Shown here piece after piece: positions 1-10,700 of a stretch of 64,000 nucleotides of DNA (positions are counted from its first letter, which is position 1; each line of letters begins with the position of its first letter). A program made the position numbers and the translations under genes. The notes beneath the pieces were generated by a model. That model was not told the origin of the DNA. It saw only the letters and a list, made by a program, of their open reading frames with translations, and searched no databases. Source of the DNA: Eopsaltria australis (Eukaryota; Chordata; Aves; Passeriformes; Petroicidae); contig JAVTVJ010000786.1 of assembly GCA_034509425.1 (NCBI GenBank), positions 124,001 through 188,000 on the forward strand, written 5' to 3'.

Positions 1-2314
1 CTACAGACCTGACCTGTGTACACGTGACTTCTTGTGCAGGACAAAAGGTCTGGCAGTTTTTTTTAAATGCCTGCTGTTTGCACAGTGCAAAGCCAAAGTC
101 AGACAGCTTTCCCATTGTCACATGTCATCATTCCCCAACCCCTGAGCATCTAAACACTATCCTGGTAATACAGAGCCAGGGCAGTTTGAACACTTGCAGC
201 ACAACCCAAGCCTTCAGGCTAAGCCCCTGTGAGTCATCAGAAAAGTAACTCGAAAATGAGCTTAAGCTTTACTCAATAGGAAAGTTGTAGTCAGAGCACA
301 AAAAAAAAAAAGGGGGGGGCTCTATCAAAAGCAGGAAGGCTGAATTTATAAGCAATGACATCACAATGTCTTTTCCTTGTGTTTCTTCATGAGCTGTTTC
401 AGGGTCTTTACACAAGGCTTCTCTCAGCCTCTCATAAAAGCTGTTCAGACTGCATGTTGTAACTAATTCCATACTATCTCTTAACATGAGATCACACAAG
501 GAAATGGCCATGGTGGTACTCATAATTGCACCATTTTTCTACCAGTTCTGTGCTGTGACTCTCCTTTATAACTAGGAGGTTTCATTTTGAAGTCCTCATT
601 ATTATCTTCCCATATTTCCTGTTTTACTCTCTCATCACTGTGGACACTTTTTTCCAGGTCTCCCTTGAATCAGAATTAGTAGCAAATCTGTCTTTCCAGA
701 CTCATAGGCAGAGACAGAACTCATGTCATCAACACTACGCCATAGAGACCAGAGAAAACAGCTGCATTAAAATCACGCACATCCAATCCCCATGACTGAT
801 TTTTTAGTACAAAACTCAAAGATCATACAGTTGGCTGAAATATTTTCTTAAAAGCAAAGGCTAAAATTAGTAGCAAGCATCTTATTTTATAATCAAATTT
901 TATGCTATTTCCATTATAACCTGTTCTGATTAGAAGAAGCTAACTTGGGAAATGATGACTGAAGCAGCATTTGTTCTGCAGTACAGCAGTCTGCTTCATG
1001 GCCTTGCTTTTAAACTGAGCTCTGCAAATACCAAATCACAGTGTGGTTATTTTTCTGGCACACAATGCCTCTAGAACAGGAAACAACTATTTTATACTAA
1101 GAAATAAGCAAACCTGCAAGCCAGTTTCTCAAATATCTTGCCAAGTGTTGCATGCACTGCTTTTCCATGGCTCTCATTTTTCATGGGTTGAATGCCAAGC
1201 CTGTTACCAAAAAGTCGTGTTTACTCTGTGTGAGTGACTTCTCTGCCAGCTGAAATAGATGCAACCTAAAGCAATTACTTCTTCGCAATGTAATTGATAA
1301 ACCCTCAAAACGCTGTCTTATGCACCAGGTAAAAAAGGAATCCAGCTTGCCATTTTTTGCACTACAGTATAAATAGCAAGGAGTAATGCTGTGCATTAGG
1401 GCTACATGCATTTATGCTGAAGTTTCAAGTCTAAACTTTAGCCTAATCATACCGTGTATTGGAATTTCTAAAATTGTTTCAGTTCCTTAATTAATTGTGT
1501 GCACCAGAAAAACAAATAGCCATTATGCAAGAATAAAGGCAAAAATCTTCAAGTTGCTTGGCATTTTTCTACCAGTTCTCTGCTGTGACTCTCCACATTT
1601 TGGTTTTCGCTTGAAAAATGCCATTGCCAACAGCAATGTTGCCACGCTGGCTTTGCCAACAATGCTGTTGGCAGCACATTATTCAGATGTACTTATGATG
1701 GAACATTCACTCTAATGTGCTACAAGCTACACTTCAGAGGTTCTTGCCCGGGACCTTACAATAACGCCTTCAGGCTGATAACTGGGAAGTCAGGTATTTC
1801 AGATTAATCTGTCTTTGCTGACCTAAATTTGGACTGCATTCCTTGAATGCTGTGAGGCCTGAGGGTCTGCTGAGTGAGGTAAAAAAACAAGTCATGCCCA
1901 CATCTTATTTTATCTCAGGCCTGTAATGAAGCAATCAGGAGGTGATCCCCCTTGGGAGGGCAGGAGGGGCTCAGAGCTGGGCTCAGCTGTGCAGGGACCC
2001 CCTCAGCTCTCTGGGTTGGCCACCAGTTGGGAACTGCCAGCCCTGACCCAGGACTAAGACTCCACGTGTGCAGTTGTATCTGTCCCAGAGCTGTTATTGA
2101 ACCCATATCGATGAACAAACACCTGTTTCAGTTAAATGAGCCAAACCAAGCAAGGAAGCAGTTCTGACTCTGGCAGAGCCTGCTGGAGAGGAAAAGCAGG
2201 TTATAACCTGACTGCATTAAATCCACGTTCTCATGCCACCACTGCCCTTTACTCCAAGACCAGGCAAAGCAGTGTTGCAGCATGGACAGGGAAGGAATGA
2301 CTGACACCTGCTGG
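1..2314. other. Intergenic DNA beyond the 3' end of TM4SF1
   Basis: I see no coding exon here. The open frames are short, have no recognisable domain and no flanking splice signals. An A-run followed directly by a G-run lies at about 300-319. A 33-base stretch at 532-564 recurs with one mismatch at 1562-1594. In the mammalian arrangement the neighbour on this side would be TM4SF18, but none of its exons is visible. Confidence 0.6.
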
Positions 2315-2954
2315 GTATTTTTAATACAAATCTTTATTTGTGAAATACAGAAATTCAGAAAAATCCTGAAAAGCCCTCAATCATCCACATTTTACTGCTG
2401 CTTTGGTTTTGGTCCAGCTGACCAAAACCTCTTATCCAGGCCAGGTTAGATTTGGTTTGTGTTCATTCCAAGATCAGAATGAAAGAGCGACTTTATTGGG
2501 AAAGCAGGACAAAGTACAGAGCTGTTGTGTCAGTAGAAAGAGAAAAATAAATAAAGCTACTTTAGTGACATGTGCTAAGGCAGTTGCCTTACCAAGTTGC
2601 CTGTACCAAAATGAAATGAAGGAAAGAAATTCAGGATACATTTTCCCTTTAGGTTCAGGTAGATTAGTAGAAAACCTGCATAAAACTCCAACTATAAAGG
2701 CTGGCCCCAAGTCAGTTAAATTCACGGCAACAGCACAGTTTGGCAACAATGTGTATTTCAGTATGCATGGAATGTTTTTTAAAAATCCACAGTATATTAA
2801 TTACAGCACACACATGCACCGACGTCAATGCATTGTCAGGTTTCTAGCAAACATAGGTCTGTTGGGGGGAACAAAAAGAAACATATTAATGGCAAGAATG
2901 CTAACATTGTATCCAACTAAAAGTGCAAAAATTAACCTGACCACATTTAGAAAA
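2315..2954 (-). other. TM4SF1: Probable 3' UTR of TM4SF1
   Basis: Read on the minus strand, this stretch follows the proposed TM4SF1 stop codon. It contains an AATAAA poly(A) signal (plus-strand TTTATT at about 2332-2337) and a second AATAAA near 2492-2497. A 185-codon plus-strand open frame over this interval has no family resemblance and is best explained as chance antisense reading of a UTR. The end is inferred from the signal and is not directly visible. Confidence 0.6.
2332..2337 (-). terminator. TM4SF1: Poly(A) signal, probable TM4SF1 3' end
   Basis: AATAAA on the minus strand, about 620 bases downstream of the proposed TM4SF1 stop codon. It is the last canonical signal before featureless intergenic DNA. 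Confidence 0.55.
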
Positions 2955-2975
2955 TCATAGCATAGCTCTTCTATA
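2955..2975 (-). CDS. TM4SF1: Candidate TM4SF1 terminal coding exon
   Basis: A pyrimidine-rich tract ending CAACAG on the minus strand offers an acceptor. The phase-0 reading adds YRRAML and a TGA stop, then the inferred 3' UTR. Mammalian TM4SF1 also has only a few codons here, ending in a tyrosine-aspartate-cysteine tail, which this reading lacks. A different acceptor a few bases away, or an exon elsewhere between 2976 and 3740, remains possible. Confidence 0.4.
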   Translation of the reverse strand, partial: YRRAML

Positions 2976-5900
2976 CTGTTGTTACAGCAAGGAAGACAGG
3001 AGGAAGAGTAATAGCTTTGAAAGAGCCCAAACACTCAACTACGTCAATTAAAAATGTGAACACATGTTTACCTATAGTGTGTGATGTAAATTATATCTGC
3101 TTCATATTTTAAGCCATGGTGATTCCAACACTAGCACTCTGATACTGATTTTGGAATACATCCAAACTATTTAACAAGGCTTTAAAGAAAAAAATCCACC
3201 TTCAAAAACCCTCCAAATCTGTCTGCAGATTTTGTTAGCTTTGTGCAATTTAATTATTTCTCTTATCTTACTTGCACTAAGCAAGGCCAGGATGCTGCAG
3301 TTTTCATTATAGGCAGCATATTGTCACAGTAGCTTGTGAGCTGCTGTGGACAAAACACAAGGATAACACAACGTAGCTAGAACAAGCATCACACTATGCA
3401 ACAACGGTTTAGGCAAAGACCACAACCACCAGGAGATCAGTATCTTAGTTATATCATCTATACAGTGCTGATGATCATGTGTTATTGGATAGACAAAAGT
3501 CCTCTAGCTCCTAGCTCTCATGCAGATTAAGGTCACTGTGACAGTTGAGGAATCAGCTGAAAGCATGTGATCAAACACTACATGAAAATTCTAATCACAA
3601 CAGGGCTATGGAAACAGCTGCACAGGGAATTCTTGCTTGAGAACACCTATAAAATAACTGCTGAATAAGACTCCACAGTAGCATAAGTAGCAAGTTGCAT
3701 GTTCATCTGAGAGGCAAGGATACATCTGCAAATTACTTACCTCCTCATGACTGCAGCACAACCCACACAGTCCTCCAAGAATGCCATTAATTATCTGTAT
3801 GAAGCACAGAATGAATTCTACTCCTCCCAAAACAAGGAGAATGGAAAATAGGGTGACGTTCCACTGCACGATGTTTTGAGGTTCCTGACATTCAGACCAC
3901 TTGTTATACTCAAACAAGTACCTGTACACAGCAATTAAAAGCATATTAACATTGTGTCAGTGTGGGATACTTACCATGTATTAGAACCAAATTATGTCTA
4001 GTCTGTAAATACATTAAGGATATTCACTCTGTAGAGTCCTAATAGGCTAGGTTCCCTTAAGAATAGATTCCTAGGGGAATAGGAAAAAGCAATGGTTTAC
4101 TCCATGTAAGGTTTGTTTGGTTTAGGAACACGTTGAAATATCAACCACACATTTTTGCTAAGTTTTAATTTCTTTTTAAAAATAATCTAAGCTATGAAGG
4201 CAGAATTTCATATTGCTGATTAAAGTGAGGCACAAACTCAAGAAAGCTGAAAGAGCAAAGGTTTTTCTCAAAACAATCACAGAGCTTTGCAGGACCGGGC
4301 CTTTTTTCTAAAGATAGCAGTCACTGATCTGAGGCAAATGGGTCACTGCCTCTCCTGTGCTACTGTCTTTGGGCCCTCACATGCTTACTTGGATGAGTCA
4401 AACAGAACAAATTTGGTGAGGTATTGCAATATTTCAGCTGTTACTGCTCACTCACATCTTAGCAACATCAGCACTGGCTTTCAGCAAGGACTTAACCTAG
4501 TTCTTCTACACTCAATCATGGTCAGGAGGATGGAGAAGGAGGAATGACCCCTCTTGGGAGAGACACAAGTGAAATACAAAATTCGAACTCTACTGCAAAG
4601 AGCTTTATGTAGCTTCTTCGTACTCCAACTGCCTCCAGTCTGGCATCAGCCATAAGCTGTTGCTAGATACAGCCTTGAGGTTGCCAACCATACAGACACT
4701 TTAAAAGCATGCCATGATATAAACCATATCAGGACTTATGTGAATTAATGGGGAATAGCACACTGAGACTTTTTTGCAGAACCTTAATTAGGGGTAATTA
4801 GGATCTTCTTGTCCTCTCTGCCTGGCAGTGGACAAATATTCTTATAAACTTTCTCAAGTTTCATTTATGAGGTTCTATGCCATTGTCACTAAAGTGGGCA
4901 ATGTGCCATTTTATGCTGGTGCAAAGCAGCTTCAGAAGCAAGCCTGACAAAACAGACTCACACACAAATGGTAAGACAAATATCTTAACAACCGCTATTC
5001 CTCGTTTGTAAATCCTTCAAAGTTCTAAAACTTTATGCTTTGTTAGAGATGTTCATGGACATAAACAGTGTATGATGTATAGATTTAACCCCCTATATAA
5101 ATTTCTATGGCTTTGGTTTTACACTGTAGCAGCAAGGGTAACCGATGCTAGTTGTTAAGTTCTTACTAAATGGGAAGGATAAATTTATGAATCGATCTTG
5201 GTACATGGTTACTGGACATTGCTGAAAGATACTGGAATAAATGTGTATGTGGGGAAGATATAACATCCTCATGAACAGACAACTTACCCTCCAGAGGAGT
5301 CAGTGAAAGGATAGATCCAGTTTCTCTCTAGGTGGGTGAAACAATACGGTCCTTGAGACAAGCCCAGTGCTGAAATGATTATACAGTATCCAGAGCCAAG
5401 GATCCCAACAAAGGCTGCCAGAACTGAGGACAGCATCTGCACAGCAGACATAAACATGAACTTTCAGCACAGCCACGGCCTTGTCTTTGGGATTACCTGG
5501 GACTGGGATATACAGGCTCACTTACCGTACAGCTCTTTCCATAGCCCTCATGGCCAAAGCACTCACAGCAGTCGTCATTGTGAAGCCCAATGAACACTGC
5601 AGCTGGAATGAGTACCTGGGTATGGAGCAAACAAACCACACTGTTCCTTTTGGTTGCACAGAGAGGGCAGATAAAACAGAGTCTTCAAATTGCATTCATT
5701 TATGTTGCTTCTTGGCAGTCAACCTGTACAGGTGATTCAGCTTTACTCCTATTTAACATGATAGGCAACTCACAACTGACATTACCAACCCCAGGACAGG
5801 TATATTTCTATTGCCACTTTGTGTATACACAGCACTTAAGCACAGAAAGAGACTATCGGGGTACTGCTACATTTAAAGTATTTCAGCTTTAAAAGTTTCT

Positions 5901-7510
5901 ATTCACATTAAAAGCTGTATTAGCAAATAAAATGCATTGCAAAAAAAAAAGCATTTTTATTTCAATGAGGACTACAAAATAAAGATCTTTGAAAAACAGT
6001 TTCTGCAAATATACTTGTTACTTAAGAGCAATCATCACTGCCTGTGCGACAAACCAGTCTGACTAAAGTCTAGTAAAATTTTGCTCAATTCAGACAAATA
6101 TCTCATTACAGATATCTACTTTTTTCCAAGATTTCATGATCAGTTTTCAGTGACAGAAATGCAAAGTTACAAAGCAGAAGTTATCCATGAGAAACATAAA
6201 CCATTTACACTCCAGAGTTTTTAGCAAAAAATCAAGAATGAACGGAGCTGATTAAAAACAGAATCCTCTCACCAGCAATAATAGCACTCAACAGTGTCCA
6301 CTTATATAAAGACTCTACACTCAAGAGTATCCTGAAAAACCATAGAGAAAGAGTAGAGAGTTATTTGCAAACTCCACAGACATACTTAACATGAAACTGG
6401 AATAAGAACTATCCTGTTGAACAGACACATAGTTGTCAGTCCTTACTCAAACCCATTGCTGAGCCCCAATGCTTTAAGCCCAGAAGAGGCTGTAAAGTGT
6501 ACTGCAGGAGAAGTTCCATTGATTTCACTTGTATTATTCTGTGTGTAAAGCCCAGTCTCTGCAAGTCCCACCCTAGGTCCCAAATGGGCTGTAAGCACCT
6601 CTCACAACACAAAGCACCTTAACATGCAATTGTTTTCAAGGTGGTTTGCAGATACCTTGAGATCATAGAATCATAGAGTGTTAAGAACTGGGAGGGACCT
6701 ATAATCTATTTCTAAGAGGAGTTCTAAAGGCAGATGAAAAAGGAAGCCTGGAGTTAAGGGTCTTAAATATGCTACAGTGTGGCCAACAAAACTGAAAAGG
6801 TAGAAAATAACAGCTTCAGATTACTGATATCCTATAATGAACACTCTCAACCCTTGCATCCTGTTGTTCGAGTGCAAGGCTTTGACAATGACCACTGAAT
6901 TCCTCTGAATAAAGAGCTAAAGCAGAGAAATACCTCTCAGCATATCAGATAATAGAAATTAAGGAATTGTATCGAAATGCTCATTAGTCAGGGACATTTA
7001 AAAGGAGAGTGCTTCAATAATATAACAAAAATTTAAGATTTAACTGTTTGTGGAAACTGTGACCTGCTGAGAGGCTTGGTTTCACTTCTGTATTTGGATT
7101 CTGTGCCCTACATCCTATGATTTTTTCAGCTTTAAAGTGACATAATGTTGCAGATAAGATAACCAATAGTAACTAATAATAGCTATGGGATAATATAGCT
7201 CTTTTGTAATACAACTCCAGATACTCCTGTTGGCAAGATATTTGATGAATAAATTCAGGTAAAAAGCAGAAAAAGAGCAGTACCAAGTACCTCCAATAAT
7301 AAATTTCAAAGAAGACACTAGGCTATTACTTACCAGAAAGCCTCCACCTAGAATGCCATGAAGGCACTCCACGTATTTGCTGAGGTGATGCTCTGAAGCA
7401 AATCTTGTTTCGCCATTGGGAAAATAAAGTAAAGTGTTGGCCACAATGCAGAGGAGGGCAAGGATGAGCAGCTTATAACCAAGACATCTAGCACACCTTC
7501 CAAAACACAT
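2955..7510 (-). CDS. TM4SF1: TM4SF1, transmembrane 4 L6 family member 1 (five coding exons)
   Basis: A four-pass plasma-membrane protein of the L6 family. These proteins cluster in tetraspanin-like membrane domains and influence cell motility and adhesion; TM4SF1 is prominent in endothelium. The coding sequence joins 7510-7334, 5615-5526, 5436-5288, 3921-3741 and, less surely, 2975-2955, giving about 205 residues, close to the family's roughly 200. Seen in the translation: an N-terminal [11 protein letters not shown] segment before membrane span 1, the FPNGET loop, a [10 protein letters not shown] cysteine motif in the intracellular loop, SGYCII-type span 3, a large outer loop, a [10 protein letters not shown] span 4 with an N-V-T sequon at its edge, and a cysteine-rich GLCCSHEE tail. 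[11 protein letters not shown] and the SHEE tail fit TM4SF1 better than TM4SF18 or TM4SF4. All internal splice sites are canonical and phases agree. It is head-to-head with TM4SF4. Only the last exon is in doubt. Confidence 0.93.
2976..3740 (-). other. TM4SF1: TM4SF1 intron 4
   Basis: Lies between the strong donor of exon 4 and the proposed terminal acceptor. I see no repeat family or other exon in it, but because the last exon is uncertain it is the place to look for an alternative one. Confidence 0.5.
3741..3921 (-). CDS. TM4SF1: TM4SF1 coding exon 4
   Basis: The first base completes a glycine codon split with exon 3. The exon then encodes [20 protein letters not shown] and the rest of the outer loop, membrane span 4 ([17 protein letters not shown]), and the tail [17 protein letters not shown]. 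The acceptor reads GTACAG and the donor GAG|GTAAGTAA. It ends in phase 0. Confidence 0.95.
3922..5287 (-). other. TM4SF1: TM4SF1 intron 3
   Basis: A phase-2 intron with a GTAAGTT donor and a TACAG acceptor. The sequence is A+T rich with no recognisable coding or repeat content. Confidence 0.85.
5288..5436 (-). CDS. TM4SF1: TM4SF1 coding exon 3
   Basis: Begins [18 protein letters not shown] (membrane span 3) after a TGTGCAG acceptor and continues into the large outer loop ([12 protein letters not shown], then FTDSSG). It ends in phase 2 before GTAAGTTG. The intron before it is only 89 bases (5437-5525). Confidence 0.94.
5526..5615 (-). CDS. TM4SF1: TM4SF1 coding exon 2
   Basis: Thirty codons in phase 0, starting [11 protein letters not shown] after a CCCAG acceptor and ending before GTAAGTGA. 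It finishes membrane span 2 and encodes the cysteine-rich inner loop [17 protein letters not shown]. The 90-base length equals that of TM4SF4 exon 2, which supports the call. Confidence 0.94.
5616..7333 (-). other. TM4SF1: TM4SF1 intron 1
   Basis: A phase-0 intron with a GTAAGTA donor and CCCAG acceptor. It carries one short minus-oriented CR1 tail near 6661-6712 and is otherwise featureless. Confidence 0.85.
6661..6712 (-). mobile_element. CR1 LINE 3'-tail fragment
   Basis: On the plus strand it reads ATCATAGAATCATAGAG followed by CTGGGAGGGACCTATAATCT, the reverse complement of the common CR1 3' end. Only about 50 bases are recognisable, within TM4SF1 intron 1. Confidence 0.75.
7334..7510 (-). 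CDS. TM4SF1: TM4SF1 coding exon 1
   Basis: Encodes residues 1-59, from [11 protein letters not shown] to GGGFL, covering the cytosolic start, membrane span 1 (about residues 12-31), the first outer loop and the beginning of span 2. The ATG has A at -3. The exon ends CTG|GTAAGTA, a strong donor, in phase 0. A longer minus-strand frame reaching 7602 is out of phase with this reading. Confidence 0.95.
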
Positions 7511-7725
7511 ATTCTCAGTTTCAAAAATCCTCCTTCAACTTGTCCAACCCAACCTATCTCATACCTGTCCACGCCTAAAAGAAGATCAGCATCTAGTCTC
7601 ACCTCCTTAAATACCAGGGGTTACCTAGCTGCTTGGATGACGTTTACAGCCCTTCCTAACCACCATTCCCAATTGCAGAGTGAGAGAGCAGGGATGGCAG
7701 AACACCACCGCCCTTTTTAAATGCA
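7511..7725 (-). promoter_or_regulatory. TM4SF1: TM4SF1 5' UTR and candidate core promoter
   Basis: A TTTAAAAAGG TATA-like box reads on the minus strand near 7713-7722, about 200 bases above the ATG, placing transcription start near 7685. The start site is inferred. There is no CpG-rich island. Confidence 0.4.
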
Positions 7726-10700
7726 ATAATTGCAGAGGAACCAAATGCAATGAAGGAAATACTGAATAGTAGGTGGTTTCACACTAATATATGATGCTTG
7801 GAATAATCACTGGTGAACATGATTAGATGTGAACAACAGGCTTAAACCACAACACAAGTTCTGTTAGGAACTGAAGTGAAAATGCTTTGTTTTCTTTGTT
7901 AGAAGCAGCTTTAAATTTTAGGTTTATTGACTGATTCAGAACAAGCTGAAGCCAAGGAAAGACTTGGCTGACTTCAACAGGACTGAGTCAGAGTTTTGGG
8001 TATAAACAGAATAAGGTCTACAGCAAGGAGAAGTATGTAGAGCAACCTCTCACTTTGCTATCCTGTTGGTGGAACAACAGAAAACCTCACCAGGAGGTAG
8101 GAAAACAAGTAAAATTAACAGGTAGGCTTCTTAGCAGTGTCCTTGTTCTTTCCATTACAAGACTAGCTGAATTTAGATTAACAGTCAATCAGTAAATGGT
8201 TTGGTAACAGCCAAACCAAGTAAACACTCATGAAAAATACTGCTTAAAAATCAGGATTATAAAAGAGAGTCCTTGAACTGAAATATCATGTATAGAAACA
8301 CACATGAAAAGAAAAATGCCAAGAAAGAAACAGATTGCATCCAAGGTTTTCAAATGGTGTTTCATGTACCAGTAACATTAATTTCCATAGTAAATGGAGA
8401 TACAAAGTGAACTATAAAAATTAAGATCTAGCCATTTCTCCTTTTCCTCATGCAAATTTTGCTAAAATAGCCCAAAGCCTTTTTCTTCACACACAGCCCA
8501 ACACAGAGGTGTGAGCTGCCATGCTCACTGCCATCACATAACAAGAGGTAACTAAAATGCACAGGCCCAGACTAGATCCAGGTGCTGCTGCTGCCATCAT
8601 CACAGTACAATGCAATTCTCACTGCAAAACCAGAAGCTAGACAAATGGAGTTTGGGAATGTACAGGATATCAGAAGACTATAATGAAACTTTAAAAAAAA
8701 TACTCATTCAGGTTTCTTGTTTTGAAGGTAGAGTGTGCTTAATAACTAAATAACACAGTAGACACAAGCCCAAGTCAAATCCATGGTATTCTTGCAAGAA
8801 ATATGAGCAACACTTATGCTGAGAAAGAGTGTGCAGACATAAAAGGTGGGGGGTAAAGCGGGGGAAGAAAGCAGGCTGGTGCAGCTGTGACTTTGTGATG
8901 TAACTTCTCCGGGTATTGTAGCAGCTGACCTTGGAGACTTCCTTCATTATGAGAAATATCCTCCAATTGTACAAACATAGGCTGGCCATTATTGTGTGCT
9001 TCACCTCTAATGACTAAAACAACCTTAAACATTATCCTGCAAGTTTCCTCTGCAGAAGAAGGACGCTCAACTGAAAACTTCCTTTATTTTGTTGGGCTGA
9101 AAAATTCAAACCACTCCTTCCCCAAAACCCACCACCCAACACCCTTCCCCCATCTCAACAACCACACCACCATATCACCTGTGGGACATGGATTTAAAAC
9201 CCTAGTCCTAACCATATATTTGAAAACTGTTCTATTTACAACTTAAATAATGGTTTTCTAAATACTGCATTTAAAAAAATTACAAAATCAAGAACTCCCT
9301 ATATTTAAAAACAATTCTTTATTTAAAATGTCCTCCAATGAGCTTGAAAACAGAGTGAAGAAAGAAAGAAACAAAACAAATGTTGTATTTTAATCCAATA
9401 CAATTTTTTTTACATTAAAAGACCTGGTCAGGTGTGAATCAAGGGGGTTTCACTGCCATTTGGACACTCTATGCTACAGCTTCTACCAGAAAGTCTAAAT
9501 AGAACTTTTCTTTGCAGAATTTCTGGTGGTCCCACCCACCATCAGAAAAAGGTTAATGGAGGAAAGTGCCTCTCATGGTAGCACTGGCAGGATGTGGTAA
9601 CTGCATGGCATCTGCAGGTGAGACACAGCATAGGAAATAACAGCATGGGCTTCCCTGATTCAGTTGGAAAAACGGGGCAACACAACATATTCATTTCCAC
9701 AGGTTATTAATTCCCACTTGTATTCTCTTATAAGCTGTTCTCATTGGGTCTTCTACTGTTTAATAGGTTGCTGCTCATGGAGGCCAATGCTAGCTCAGAC
9801 AATTGCTGGGAACATACTGGGAATGTGTGATCACCTGTCGGCTAAACTAGGCAGGCTCTTGGCCAGCTCTGCAGACAGAGCTCCTGGTGACCTTCGAACA
9901 ACTCCAACTCCCTTTGACCCATCCATGCTGCCATCCATTTCTCAATGTCCAAACAATGCATCACCCATGTTTTCCAGTCATCATTCACAAAAACACTGTG
10001 ATGCAGCTGTAACTGTACTCACCACCTCTCAAGTGCACATTGGTCGACAGACTCAACCTGGACAGTCACAAGAGGAAACTGTTCACATCATGAAGTCCTT
10101 GGTGCCTATGGTCTCCTGACCACAGACAGAAGAAAATCTCCAGGTTACTTTTATTAATTAGATCACTACTCAGACGAACTAATGAGCTACTTATAAGCAC
10201 AAACAACTACCTTTTGTCATGAGAGCAATTGCTCCTAACACAGCTGTAACACACATAGCTTGCTTGCTATCTCTGTCACCACTTTGAGACAGAAAACTGA
10301 TCTGAACGAAAGAAGTCAGCTCAGAGTGAGCGCTCACACTTCTATGTAACAACACACATTGCCACATACAAAGAACATTTCATGTATTAGTAATAATGCT
10401 AACCTAAGAAAGGGTCAGCAACAATGCAACAAAAGTAGTTTTGCCATTTAACCAACCAATTTGGAGACTCAAAAGCTTACAATCAGGGCAGAGCTGCCAC
10501 TAAATGAGTGTATAGAAATTCCTCTCTTCAAAGAAGGACCCATAAACCATACTTAAAAACAACTATTACTGACCCTGGACTTACAATACCACAATCAAAT
10601 AAACCACTTCAAACACTGTTTTCTGGTGACATAGAAAAACCATGTTGTAGCCTGCATTCATTAATTCTTCCAACAATGTTATTATGATAAAAGTAGGACA

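Noticed and set aside
2403..2960. 185-codon plus-strand open frame
   Set aside because: It lies antisense over the probable TM4SF1 3' UTR, has no recognisable domain, and overlaps poly(A) signals on the other strand.
7334..7510. Assignment of the minus-strand L6-family gene to TM4SF18
   Set aside because: The [11 protein letters not shown] loop, the cysteine-rich inner loop and the CCSHEE tail fit TM4SF1; TM4SF18 lacks these.
7664..7669. CATTCC TEAD-type motif in the TM4SF1 5' region, as a link to WWTR1 in the same window
   Set aside because: A single six-base match is expected by chance, and co-location of the genes does not imply regulation.
9664..10119. 151-codon plus-strand open frame as a gene
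   Set aside because: No similarity to any family, no splice or promoter context, and composition like the surrounding intergenic DNA.
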